Position numbers and translations under genes: made by a program
In this document: positions 6,338 to 12,747 of the stretch, in pieces
How the letters are laid out: every line of letters begins with the position of its first letter
Numbering within the stretch: position 1 is the stretch's first letter
Notes under the pieces: model-generated
Told to the model about the DNA's origin: nothing
Seen by the model: only the letters and a program-made list of their open reading frames with translations
Databases searched by the model: none
Assembly: GCA_937871605.1 (NCBI GenBank)
Contig: CALMRM010000302.1
Span: 3,813-17,935, forward strand
Length of the DNA stretch: 14,123 bases
Source: an uncultured Terriglobus sp.
GTDB taxonomy: Bacteria > Acidobacteriota > Terriglobia > Terriglobales > Acidobacteriaceae
Reading direction: 5' to 3'

Positions 6338-8209
6338 ATGATCCCGACAGCACAGGCAATACCGCAACACGGAGCGCCTGTCTCGGAGCCGGTGTCGGCG
6401 AGCGCCAGGCGACGTTCCGTTGCCGTCCTTGTTGTCCTGTGGTGTGTGCTGCACCTTGGCGGCCTGTTTTCACCCGGTCTGCTGGACGATGTGGACTCTA
6501 TCTACATTGAAGCCGCGCGCGAGATGCTGCACCGCCATGACTACGTGACGCCCTACGTGGACGGCATCCGCTTCTTTGACAAGCCGCCCCTGATGTACTG
6601 GCTGGCAGCGGCAGGCATGAAGGTCTTCGGTGAGTACGATTGGGCTGCTCGTCTGCTGCTCTCGGTGTGCGTTCTTGGCCTGTTTCTGGCGGTGTATGCG
6701 CTTGGCACGCGGTTGTTCAGCGAGCGTGGTGGGTTTTACGCAGCACTGGTGCTGGCCACCAGCCTGGGACCATACGTCTTTACGCGTTTTTACATCCCCG
6801 ACATTTTGAATGCGCTCTGGATGACGCTGGGCATCTACCTCCTCCTGCTGGCGCTCGACCGGGAGCAGGAGGGTCGCTCTCCGCGGTGGGCGACCTGGGG
6901 CTTTGCCGCGGTGATGGCCCTGAATCTATTGACCAAGGGCTTGATCGGCATCCTGTTTCCGGCGGCGTTTGTCCTGTTGTATGCGGCCATCACCGGACAG
7001 CTGCGTCGTCTGCTGCGGCTGCCGCTTCTGTCATCGGCCACGCTCTTCCTGCTGATCGCATTGCCATGGCATGTGCTGGCCGCGCTGCGTAACCCTGCAG
7101 TTGCCATGCCCCCTGGAATGGGCTTGCCGGCACGCGCGGGCTGGTTCTGGTTCTACATTGTCAACGAGCATGTGCTGCGCTTTCGCGGATTGCGCATTCC
7201 CCACGATTACGGGCAGGTGCCGCTCCCCCTGTTTTGGGCCATGTTCTTTCTGTGGCTCACACCCTGGTTCGTGCTGCTGCCCACCGCGGCTGCGCGCTAC
7301 CTGCAGATCTGGCGGAACCGCGCGATGGAGAGCGATCGAACCACACGGTCTGCGCTGACGGTGCTGCTTTGGAGCGGCCTGGTGCTCGGCTTCTTCTCGC
7401 TGTCGTCGCGGCAGGAGTACTACTCGCTGCCCGCGCTGCCCGCGCTGGCCCTGATGGCGGGCGATGTGCTTGCGCGGGCCGAGGGGGACGATACGCAGAT
7501 GCGGCGCAGCGTCCATCGCCTGTTCACATGGTTCCTGTTGCCGACCACCACGGTTCTCGCTCTGGTGTGTGCAGTGCTTGGCATCGTGTCGCGTCCAACT
7601 CTTGCAGGCACCGACATCTCAGCCGTGCTGACCAGCAATCCGGATCAGTACAACCTGGCACTAGGACACCTGCATGACCTGACCGCGTCTGCCATGGGCT
7701 TCTTCCGTGCACCGCTGCTGGGGATGGCTGCAGCCATGCTTGGCGTCGGGCCGGTGGCATGGCTGCTGCGGCAGCGCAGCGAACGTACTGCCAACGCGAT
7801 GATGGCTGTGAGTATGTGCGGTGCACTGCTGTGCGTCCACACCGGTCTGGCGCGCTTTTACCCCATCATCGGCTCCAAGGGACTTGCCACCAGCCTGGCG
7901 GCCGCAGTGCGACCGGAGGACGCGATTTTGCTGGATGGAGAGCTGACCAGCGGCTCGACTCTGCTGTTCTACACGCGGCACCCGCTGCTGCTGGTGAACG
8001 GACGCGTCAACGGCCCGTGGTTCGGGTCGCTGTGGCCAGACGTGCCGCCCATCTTCGACGACGAAGCTGCCCTGCACCGCGCATGGCGATCGCAGCAGCA
8101 CGTCTATCTCCTCACGTATGACCGCGCCCGCATTGCCGATCTGGAGCGCGTCGCGCCAGTGCACCTGTTTGCCTCGGCTGGCGGCAAGCTGCTACTCAGC
8201 AATCGGTAA
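6338..8209 (+). CDS. ArnT-like (PMT/GT83 family) membrane glycosyltransferase, copy 2
   Basis: The product has 623 residues and the same architecture as the preceding gene, sharing motifs in the same order: LLDDVDSIYIEAARE (48-62), DGIRFFDKPPLMYWL (75-89), FYIPD (151-155), TKG (199-201), VNEHVLRF (275-282), RIPHDY (286-291) and a later RQEYYSLPA. The C-terminal soluble parts also match (LLFYT...WFGS...PPIF in both). This is an old tandem duplication with substantial divergence. ATG 6338 is preferred because GGAAG (6328-6332) lies 5 nt upstream; ATG 6326, in frame 12 nt earlier, has no ribosome binding site. The N-terminal 25 residues are cytoplasmic and end in ARRR before the first membrane segment. 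Substrate unknown; probably an undecaprenyl-phosphate-sugar user. It converges with the HpnI-like gene across a 14-bp gap with no visible terminator. Confidence 0.88.
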   Translation: MIPTAQAIPQHGAPVSEPVSASARRRSVAVLVVLWCVLHLGGLFSPGLLDDVDSIYIEAAREMLHRHDYVTPYVDGIRFFDKPPLMYWLAAAGMKVFGEYDWAARLLLSVCVLGLFLAVYALGTRLFSERGGFYAALVLATSLGPYVFTRFYIPDILNALWMTLGIYLLLLALDREQEGRSPRWATWGFAAVMALNLLTKGLIGILFPAAFVLLYAAITGQLRRLLRLPLLSSATLFLLIALPWHVLAALRNPAVAMPPGMGLPARAGWFWFYIVNEHVLRFRGLRIPHDYGQVPLPLFWAMFFLWLTPWFVLLPTAAARYLQIWRNRAMESDRTTRSALTVLLWSGLVLGFFSLSSRQEYYSLPALPALALMAGDVLARAEGDDTQMRRSVHRLFTWFLLPTTTVLALVCAVLGIVSRPTLAGTDISAVLTSNPDQYNLALGHLHDLTASAMGFFRAPLLGMAAAMLGVGPVAWLLRQRSERTANAMMAVSMCGALLCVHTGLARFYPIIGSKGLATSLAAAVRPEDAILLDGELTSGSTLLFYTRHPLLLVNGRVNGPWFGSLWPDVPPIFDDEAALHRAWRSQQHVYLLTYDRARIADLERVAPVHLFASAGGKLLLSNR

Positions 8210-8223
8210 GTGCGAGCCTGTAC

Positions 8224-9426
8224 CTAGCTGGTTGCCTGCGCTGCTTCCAGCAGCCGTCCATCCGGCATAATGCGGAAGCGCGTGCCGTGGTAGCGCGTGT
8301 CTGCGGGCAAATAGCTACAAAGCCACACGCCAAAACCCAGCAGGTCACGCAACGGGTACAGAAGCGTGTACCGTACGAGTTGGCGCTGCTCGCCCAGCGC
8401 GCGCAGTAGAACATACGCCTGCACCCAGCGATTGAGCAGGGCCAGACCCAGGAATCCCGAGGCCCACGCCCACTGACGGTTGCCCATTTCAAGAGCAAAG
8501 CCTAGCAGGCCGAACGGCATGGCAAAGGTGAGGCCGGTGCCCAGGTGACCCCACGGCCGTGAGCGCCGGGTGCTTTGCATCCAGCGCAGCTGGTCCTGCA
8601 GCGAACGGGGAGCGCCGCGGTCGGTCAGCACCATCTCCACGACTTCCGTGCTAACGTCGACCCGCTCACCAGCTGCAGCCAAGCGGTTGCCCAGCACAAA
8701 GTCCTCGGCCCAGTACCCACCCAACTCCTCGAAACCGCCTGCCTGTTCAAACCTGCTGCGGTACAGCGCCATGCTTACGCCCAAGGCGAAGTCGGTGCCG
8801 CTCAGCATGTCTGCCACCAGCACTCCGGCCGCCATCTCAACGCTCTTGCCTGCGGCATCCAGGTAAAGGAGGAGGCCACCACTTTCTACTGTGCCGCGAT
8901 AGAGGGCAAATGACAGCGCGGCAGCCTCCGCCTGCTCCGGTGCCAGTGCCTGCACGCTGCGCAAGAGGTAGTCACGCCCGACGCGGCAGTCCGCGTCGCT
9001 GGGCAGTACGATCTCATGCGCTGCCGCGTGTGCCATAACGCCGAGCGAGTACATCTTGGGGTTGGGATACTGCGGTTCGCCGCACGCAAGAAATCGCACC
9101 GGCTGCTCTGGATACCGCGCCGCGACCTGCCGCGCGACCTGCAGCCCTGCATCGTCCTGCTGCCTCGCGCAGAACAGGATCTCGTACGGTGCAGGGTAGT
9201 CCTGCTGGAAGTAGCTTTCCAGACTCGTTGCGAGTTCCGGGTCTGCGCCGTGCAGTGGCTTCAGGACACTCACCGGCGGCGTGAAAGTCGCGGGTGCGGC
9301 ACACTCCCTGAGTCGCCGACGATGGAACCGCAGCGCTGCCGCTACGGCCAGGCCGCAAAAGACGGCGGAGGTCACCGTACCCGTTGCTGCCGTCCAAAAC
9401 AGGATGTGCCCGGCTGACTGCCTCAA
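8224..9426 (-). CDS. hpnI: HpnI-like / GT21 lipid glycosyltransferase
   Basis: The product has 400 residues. An N-terminal membrane segment (about 8-32) is followed by a GT-A domain: PPVSVLKPLHGADPEL (50-65), YEILFCARQQDD (81-92), PNPKMYSL (121-128), SDADCRV (143-149, the DxD-like site), YWAEDFVLGNRL (238-249, catalytic Asp region) and an RW pair (281-282). The end has two or three further membrane segments. This pattern is that of ceramide glucosyltransferase-like (GT21) enzymes and of HpnI, which adds N-acetylglucosamine to bacteriohopanetetrol. The HpnI assignment is by motif memory; a glycolipid transferase with another acceptor is possible. No squalene-hopene cyclase or other hpn gene is in view. 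The start is a TTG whose bases overlap the upstream stop codon (TTGA), so translation is probably coupled to the HspR-like gene. Confidence 0.75.
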   Translation of the reverse strand: MRQSAGHILFWTAATGTVTSAVFCGLAVAAALRFHRRRLRECAAPATFTPPVSVLKPLHGADPELATSLESYFQQDYPAPYEILFCARQQDDAGLQVARQVAARYPEQPVRFLACGEPQYPNPKMYSLGVMAHAAAHEIVLPSDADCRVGRDYLLRSVQALAPEQAEAAALSFALYRGTVESGGLLLYLDAAGKSVEMAAGVLVADMLSGTDFALGVSMALYRSRFEQAGGFEELGGYWAEDFVLGNRLAAAGERVDVSTEVVEMVLTDRGAPRSLQDQLRWMQSTRRSRPWGHLGTGLTFAMPFGLLGFALEMGNRQWAWASGFLGLALLNRWVQAYVLLRALGEQRQLVRYTLLYPLRDLLGFGVWLCSYLPADTRYHGTRFRIMPDGRLLEAAQATS

Positions 9427-9818
9427 CGCTTCTTCACCGGCTTGCCCACCAGCACGGTTCGCTTGAGTGGCACCAGGCCAGCTTCTGCCCGGGGCGGCTG
9501 CTGCATACGGCTCAGCATCTCGGTGCGAACGTAGCTGACAAAGTTCTGCATGTCGGCATTCATCTGCTCCATGCGCTCGCGCATTTGCAGGATGATGGCG
9601 ATGCCCGCGAGGTTGACACCCAGGTCTCGCGCCAAGTTCAGGATGAACTCCAGCCGCTCCAGGTCCTCGTCCGTATACAGGCGCGTGTTGCCTTCGGAGC
9701 GCGACGGGCGCAGGAGACCCTCACGCTCATAGAGGCGCAATGTTTGCGGGTGAATGGCGTACATGTCCGCTACGGCGGAGATCATGTACGCGCCTTTGGA
9801 GCGTCGCTTGGTTGCCAT
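9423..9818 (-). CDS. hspR: HspR-like MerR-family transcriptional regulator
   Basis: The product has 131 residues. The winged-helix domain at about 11-80 contains YMISAVADMYAIHPQTLRLY, EREGLLRPSRSEGNTRLYTDEDLERL and LGVNLAGIAIIL, which match the HspR branch of MerR regulators (HPQTLRxYE, GLNLAG). The Met-rich helix after it (80-105) is the usual dimerising coiled coil, and a basic C-terminus ends in KPVKKR. HspR represses dnaK-type heat-shock operons by binding HAIR inverted repeats (CTTGAGT-N7-ACTCAAG) with DnaK as co-repressor. No dnaK, grpE or clpB is in this window and I find no HAIR site upstream, so the target genes may lie elsewhere or the protein may have another role. ATG 9818 is chosen because the domain begins there; a candidate -10 TAAGAT lies at 9838-9833. 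The TGA overlaps the start of the HpnI-like gene. Confidence 0.82.
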   Translation of the reverse strand: MATKRRSKGAYMISAVADMYAIHPQTLRLYEREGLLRPSRSEGNTRLYTDEDLERLEFILNLARDLGVNLAGIAIILQMRERMEQMNADMQNFVSYVRTEMLSRMQQPPRAEAGLVPLKRTVLVGKPVKKR

Positions 9819-9854
9819 GGTCGACCGTTTCCATCTTAACTGGGCCACTGGCGC

Positions 9855-9954
9855 AAGCAGAACGCGAAGGTCGCGAAGGAAACGCACGCGAAGTGCGCCA
9901 TGCAAGACATCGCGCTCTTCGCTTGTCTCAGCCAGCGACCTTCGCGTTCTGCTT
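9855..9954. repeat. 100-bp nested inverted repeat built from CGCGAAG units
   Basis: The outer arms 9855-9874 (AAGCAGAACGCGAAGGTCGC) and 9935-9954 are perfect reverse complements over 20 bp. Inside them, 9888-9898 (GCGAAGTGCGC) and 9912-9922 (GCGCTCTTCGC) pair with one mismatch around a 13-nt loop. The left half contains CGCGAAG three times (9863, 9872, 9887), and its complement CTTCGCG occurs at 9940. It fills most of the 187-bp gap between the divergent HspR-like and SDR genes. No ORF of note fits it. It looks like a dispersed palindromic repeat (REP/MITE-like) or a structured element; copy number elsewhere in the genome is unknown. The HspR-like promoter would lie at its left edge. Confidence 0.75.
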
Positions 9955-10005
9955 TCAACGACACACCACGGCAACAGCCGCAGTGCACGTTGCGTCAGAC
10001 TCACT

Positions 10006-11103
10006 ATGATTCGCACTCTGCTCACAACCAGCGGCAAGGCAGCCTGGTGGCTGGCCAAGCGCCGCATCCGCAAACACCCGGTGGAAAGCACGCTGTTGCT
10101 CGGTGCCATCGGTGCTGGCCTGGCCGCAAATGCGGTGTACCAGGCCAACCAGCGCGAGACTGCGATGCGCGGCAAGGTCGTTGTGATTGCAGGCGGCAGC
10201 CGCGGCCTGGGCCTGGAGATTGCGCGAGAGTTCGGGCGGCACGGGGCGCACCTGGTGCTTGCCTCGCGCCATGAGGACGAGCTACGCGACGCCTTGGGCA
10301 AGCTGCACGGCGAGGGTGCCATCCCGAACGGCAACACCGCGCACATTGTGGTGGCCGATGTCAGCAAGCAGGCGGACTGCGAGCGCCTGATTAGCAGTGC
10401 CACCGAGCGCTATGGCCGCGTGGACGTCGTGGTGAACTGTGCCGCTGTGATGCAAGTGGCCCCCATCGAGGACCAGACCACCGAAGCCTTCCACAAGGCG
10501 ATGGACATCAATTTTTTCGGTCAGCTCTACACCATCCAAGCGGTGCTGCCGCAGATGCTCCAGCGCGGTTCCGGGCATATCGTCAACATTGCCAGCATTG
10601 GTGGCAAGATTGGCGTGCCGCATATGTTGCCCTACGTGGCCAGCAAGTACGCGCTGGTGGGCTTTGGGGAGGGTCTGCACGCAGAACTGCGGCACAAAGG
10701 CGTACGCGTGACCACGGTATGCCCGGGGCTGATGCGCACCGGCGCGCATGTGCAGGTGCAGTTTGCGGGCGATGTGGATAAGGAGTACCGCTGGTTCGCC
10801 TTCGGTGCGACCATGCCCGGTGTCTCCATTGCGGCGCGCGCGGCGGCACGTCGCATCTATGCGGCCACTGTGGCTGGCAAGGCTGAGATCACCATTACGC
10901 CGCAGGCCTGGCTGGGCGCGCGCCTCAACGGCCTGGCACCGGGCGCGTCACAGGTGTTTGCCGCCGCAGTCAACCAACTGGTGCTGCCCGCCCCGAATGG
11001 CAACAAAGCCACAGTCAGCGGAGCGGATCTGGCGAAGAAACACCCAGGTGTCCTCGACAGCTGGACCCAGCACCTGCTGCGCGAGAATAACCAGGCCGGT
11101 TAG
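10006..11103 (+). CDS. Short-chain dehydrogenase/reductase with N-terminal membrane segment
   Basis: The product has 365 residues, about 100 more than a classical SDR. A hydrophobic stretch at about 28-45 (STLLLGAIGAGLAANAVY) follows a basic N-terminus, suggesting membrane anchoring. The Rossmann domain begins near 56 with the cofactor motif GGSRGLG (63-69), then ADVS (117-120), NCAA (144-147, replacing the usual NNAG), the catalytic Ser at 197 (NIASIGG) and YVASK with Tyr210 and Lys214. These residues are those of an active NAD(P)-dependent oxidoreductase. The C-terminal 65 residues extend past the SDR fold and hold a hydrophobic segment. Substrate unknown. ATG 10006 is chosen because it is the first Met before a plausible N-terminus; the upstream open frame runs through the palindrome and back into the HspR gene. 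No good ribosome binding site precedes it. Confidence 0.85.
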   Translation: MIRTLLTTSGKAAWWLAKRRIRKHPVESTLLLGAIGAGLAANAVYQANQRETAMRGKVVVIAGGSRGLGLEIAREFGRHGAHLVLASRHEDELRDALGKLHGEGAIPNGNTAHIVVADVSKQADCERLISSATERYGRVDVVVNCAAVMQVAPIEDQTTEAFHKAMDINFFGQLYTIQAVLPQMLQRGSGHIVNIASIGGKIGVPHMLPYVASKYALVGFGEGLHAELRHKGVRVTTVCPGLMRTGAHVQVQFAGDVDKEYRWFAFGATMPGVSIAARAAARRIYAATVAGKAEITITPQAWLGARLNGLAPGASQVFAAAVNQLVLPAPNGNKATVSGADLAKKHPGVLDSWTQHLLRENNQAG

Positions 11104-11124
11104 ACCTCCTGGCTCCTGCTTCTG

Positions 11125-11130
11125 TACTCT
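11125..11130 (+). promoter_or_regulatory. Candidate -10 element (TACTCT) before the sulfatase
   Basis: TACTCT fits TANNNT and lies 21 nt before the ATG at 11152, with a GGGAG ribosome binding site between. A -35 box is not visible, so the gene may instead be read through from the SDR gene 48 bp upstream. Confidence 0.2.
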
Positions 11131-11151
11131 TCCTCGTAGCGGGAGATGTGC

Positions 11152-12645
11152 ATGCACCAGGACGAACGGGCACCACAGGCCGACGGGCTGAGCCGTCGCG
11201 AATTTATGCAAACGGCCGGTCTGGCTGCCACCGGCACCATGCTAATGCCGAGCGTCAACGCGCTGGCAGAAGCTGCCGCCGCACCCAAGGGCAAGCAGCC
11301 GAACATCGTCTTCATCTACGGCGAGGGGCATCGCGCCGACTGCCTGTCCGTGGCAGGGCACCCTATTGTCAAGACGCCGCACCAGGATCGCATCGGCAAC
11401 GAGGGCGTCCGCTTCGAGAACGCCTTCTGCACCAACGCACTGTGCGCCCCGGCGCGGTCCAGCGTGCTGCCCGGCATGTACTCCAAATCGACCGGCGCGC
11501 TGGGGAACGGCGACCTCGCCAAGCCGCTGGATGTGCCCTACTTCACGGACATGTTGCGTGCCGCAGGCTATGACATCGCCCTGGTCGGCAAGGCACACTG
11601 CCGCGCCGGCGCCGCCGACCGCAACTGGGACTACTACTTTGCCTTCAATGATGCCGTCGCAAACTACTACGAGCCCAAGTTCTTTGAAGGCCGTGGTGCG
11701 CAGATGGGGCCGGAGAAGACCTACTACGGCTACGCCGACGACATCGTGATGGATAAGGCCATCGCCTGGCTGCAGGAGCCTCGCGAGAGGCCCTTCTGCC
11801 TGCTGTTCTGGCCCATGACGCCGCACGCACCGTTTTACCGGCCGCGCAGGCACCTCGACCTGTACAACGGCGTCTCCATTCCTAAACCGTCCACGTTTGA
11901 CGATGACCTCAAGGGATGGCCGGGCCGCAGCAAGGCGGTGATTGAGGCCAAGAACAAGATTGGCACGCACGTCAACCCAGACGCGACGCGCTCGGTGGAA
12001 GAACTCTGCAAGGACTACTACGCCGGGCTGGTCGCGGTGGACGACATGGTGGGTCGCCTGTTTACCCAGTTGGAGACAATGGGAGCGATGGACGACACGG
12101 CTATCGTGCATTCATCGGATCACGGCTACTTTCTGGGCGAGTTCCGCATGTTCGATAAGCGCCTGATGTACGAACCCAGCATCCGCGTGCCCATGATGAT
12201 CCGCTATCCCAAGGCCATCAAGGCGGGCAGTGTGCGCAAGGAGATGGTGCTGGACCTCGACATCGCACCCACCATCCTGGACCTGGCGGGCGTCAAGCCG
12301 CGTAACGAGATGCAGGGCAAGAGCATGGTGAAGCTCGCCAACGAGGGCGACCGGCACTGGCGCAAGGAATGGCTCTACGATTACTACGAGTACCCCGGCT
12401 ACGAAGATGTGCGCCAGCATCGCGGTGTACGCACCGAGACCCACAAAATCATGCACTTCTACACCGTTGATGAGTGGGAGATGTACGACATCGCGAACGA
12501 TCCCGAGGAGAAGAACAATCTCTACGGCAAGCCGGAACACGCGGCCAAACAGCAGGAGTTGGTAGCTGCTCTGGACCGTGTCTTTACGGCAGTGCCGTTG
12601 CGGCAGCATGGTCCAACGGTGACAGCTCCGTCGACATCGTTTTAG
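11152..12645 (+). CDS. Tat-exported sulfatase (formylglycine-dependent type)
   Basis: The product has 497 residues. ATG 11152 is preferred over 11146 because GGGAG (11141-11145) lies 6 nt upstream of it. The N-terminus has a twin-arginine signal, LSRREFMQ (13-20), a hydrophobic/Ala stretch and a likely cleavage near 40-46, so export folded to the periplasm or beyond is expected. The sulfatase signature CAPAR (98-102) carries the Cys that is converted to formylglycine. The C-terminal metal/active-site region is SSDHGYFLGEF (321-331) with FDKR (334-337), and MTPHAPF at 222-228 supplies a family His. The usual N-terminal metal motif (ADD or ADQ...D) reads YGEGHRAD (56-63), with Glu58 in place of Asp. 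Sulfatases hydrolyse sulfate esters of sugars or aryl compounds; the substrate is unknown. No sulfatase-maturating enzyme is nearby. Confidence 0.88.
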   Translation: MHQDERAPQADGLSRREFMQTAGLAATGTMLMPSVNALAEAAAAPKGKQPNIVFIYGEGHRADCLSVAGHPIVKTPHQDRIGNEGVRFENAFCTNALCAPARSSVLPGMYSKSTGALGNGDLAKPLDVPYFTDMLRAAGYDIALVGKAHCRAGAADRNWDYYFAFNDAVANYYEPKFFEGRGAQMGPEKTYYGYADDIVMDKAIAWLQEPRERPFCLLFWPMTPHAPFYRPRRHLDLYNGVSIPKPSTFDDDLKGWPGRSKAVIEAKNKIGTHVNPDATRSVEELCKDYYAGLVAVDDMVGRLFTQLETMGAMDDTAIVHSSDHGYFLGEFRMFDKRLMYEPSIRVPMMIRYPKAIKAGSVRKEMVLDLDIAPTILDLAGVKPRNEMQGKSMVKLANEGDRHWRKEWLYDYYEYPGYEDVRQHRGVRTETHKIMHFYTVDEWEMYDIANDPEEKNNLYGKPEHAAKQQELVAALDRVFTAVPLRQHGPTVTAPSTSF

Positions 12646-12675
12646 ATCGATAACTCAGGCGGTAAGCCAGGAGAC

Positions 12676-12747
12676 ATGGTTTTCACACCAGGACACCTAA
12701 GAGCGATGCCTATGTCGATATGCGACATACGTTGGATACCTAGGTGA
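12676..12747 (+). CDS. Possible 23-codon leader ORF upstream of the EAL gene
   Basis: An ATG at 12676 follows AGGAG (12669-12673), but with only 2 nt spacing, and reads MVFTPGHLRAMPMSICDIRW and three more residues to a TGA at 12745. That stop overlaps the GTG at 12744 (GTGA), the arrangement expected for translational coupling to the EAL protein. The peptide resembles nothing I know. It could be chance: the spacing is poor and the ORF is short. Confidence 0.2.
   Translation: MVFTPGHLRAMPMSICDIRWIPR
12711..12729. promoter_or_regulatory. 7-bp inverted repeat upstream of the EAL gene
   Basis: TATGTCG (12711-12717) and CGACATA (12723-12729) are perfect inverted arms around a 5-nt spacer, 15 nt before the GTG at 12744. 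The length and symmetry suit a dimeric repressor operator or a small hairpin near the ribosome binding region. Function is inferred only. Confidence 0.3.

Noticed and set aside
9855..9954. HAIR operator (HspR binding site) within the palindrome
   Set aside because: HAIR needs CTTGAGT-N7-ACTCAAG; the palindrome is built from CGCGAAG and has no such arms.
9855..9954. CRISPR array
   Set aside because: The CGCGAAG units are only 7-9 nt, irregularly spaced and part of a palindrome; there are no uniform spacers and no cas genes.
9754..10005. Upstream extension of the SDR gene from an ATG at 9754
   Set aside because: It would read through the nested palindrome and antisense to the HspR-like gene, giving an Arg/Ser-rich sequence with no SDR homology; ATG 10006 gives a normal N-terminus.
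9819..10403. Upstream extension of the HspR-like gene on the minus strand
   Set aside because: The extension lies antisense to the SDR gene and through the palindrome; the MerR domain begins directly after the ATG at 9818.
11242..12111. 289-codon minus-strand ORF inside the sulfatase gene
   Set aside because: Antisense shadow of the sulfatase, with no domain; a separate minus-strand ORF at 12642-13340 opposite the EAL gene is rejected for the same reason.
12646..12743. c-di-GMP riboswitch upstream of the EAL gene
   Set aside because: The gap is under 100 bp and I cannot find the conserved GEMM sequence blocks or a paired P1 stem.
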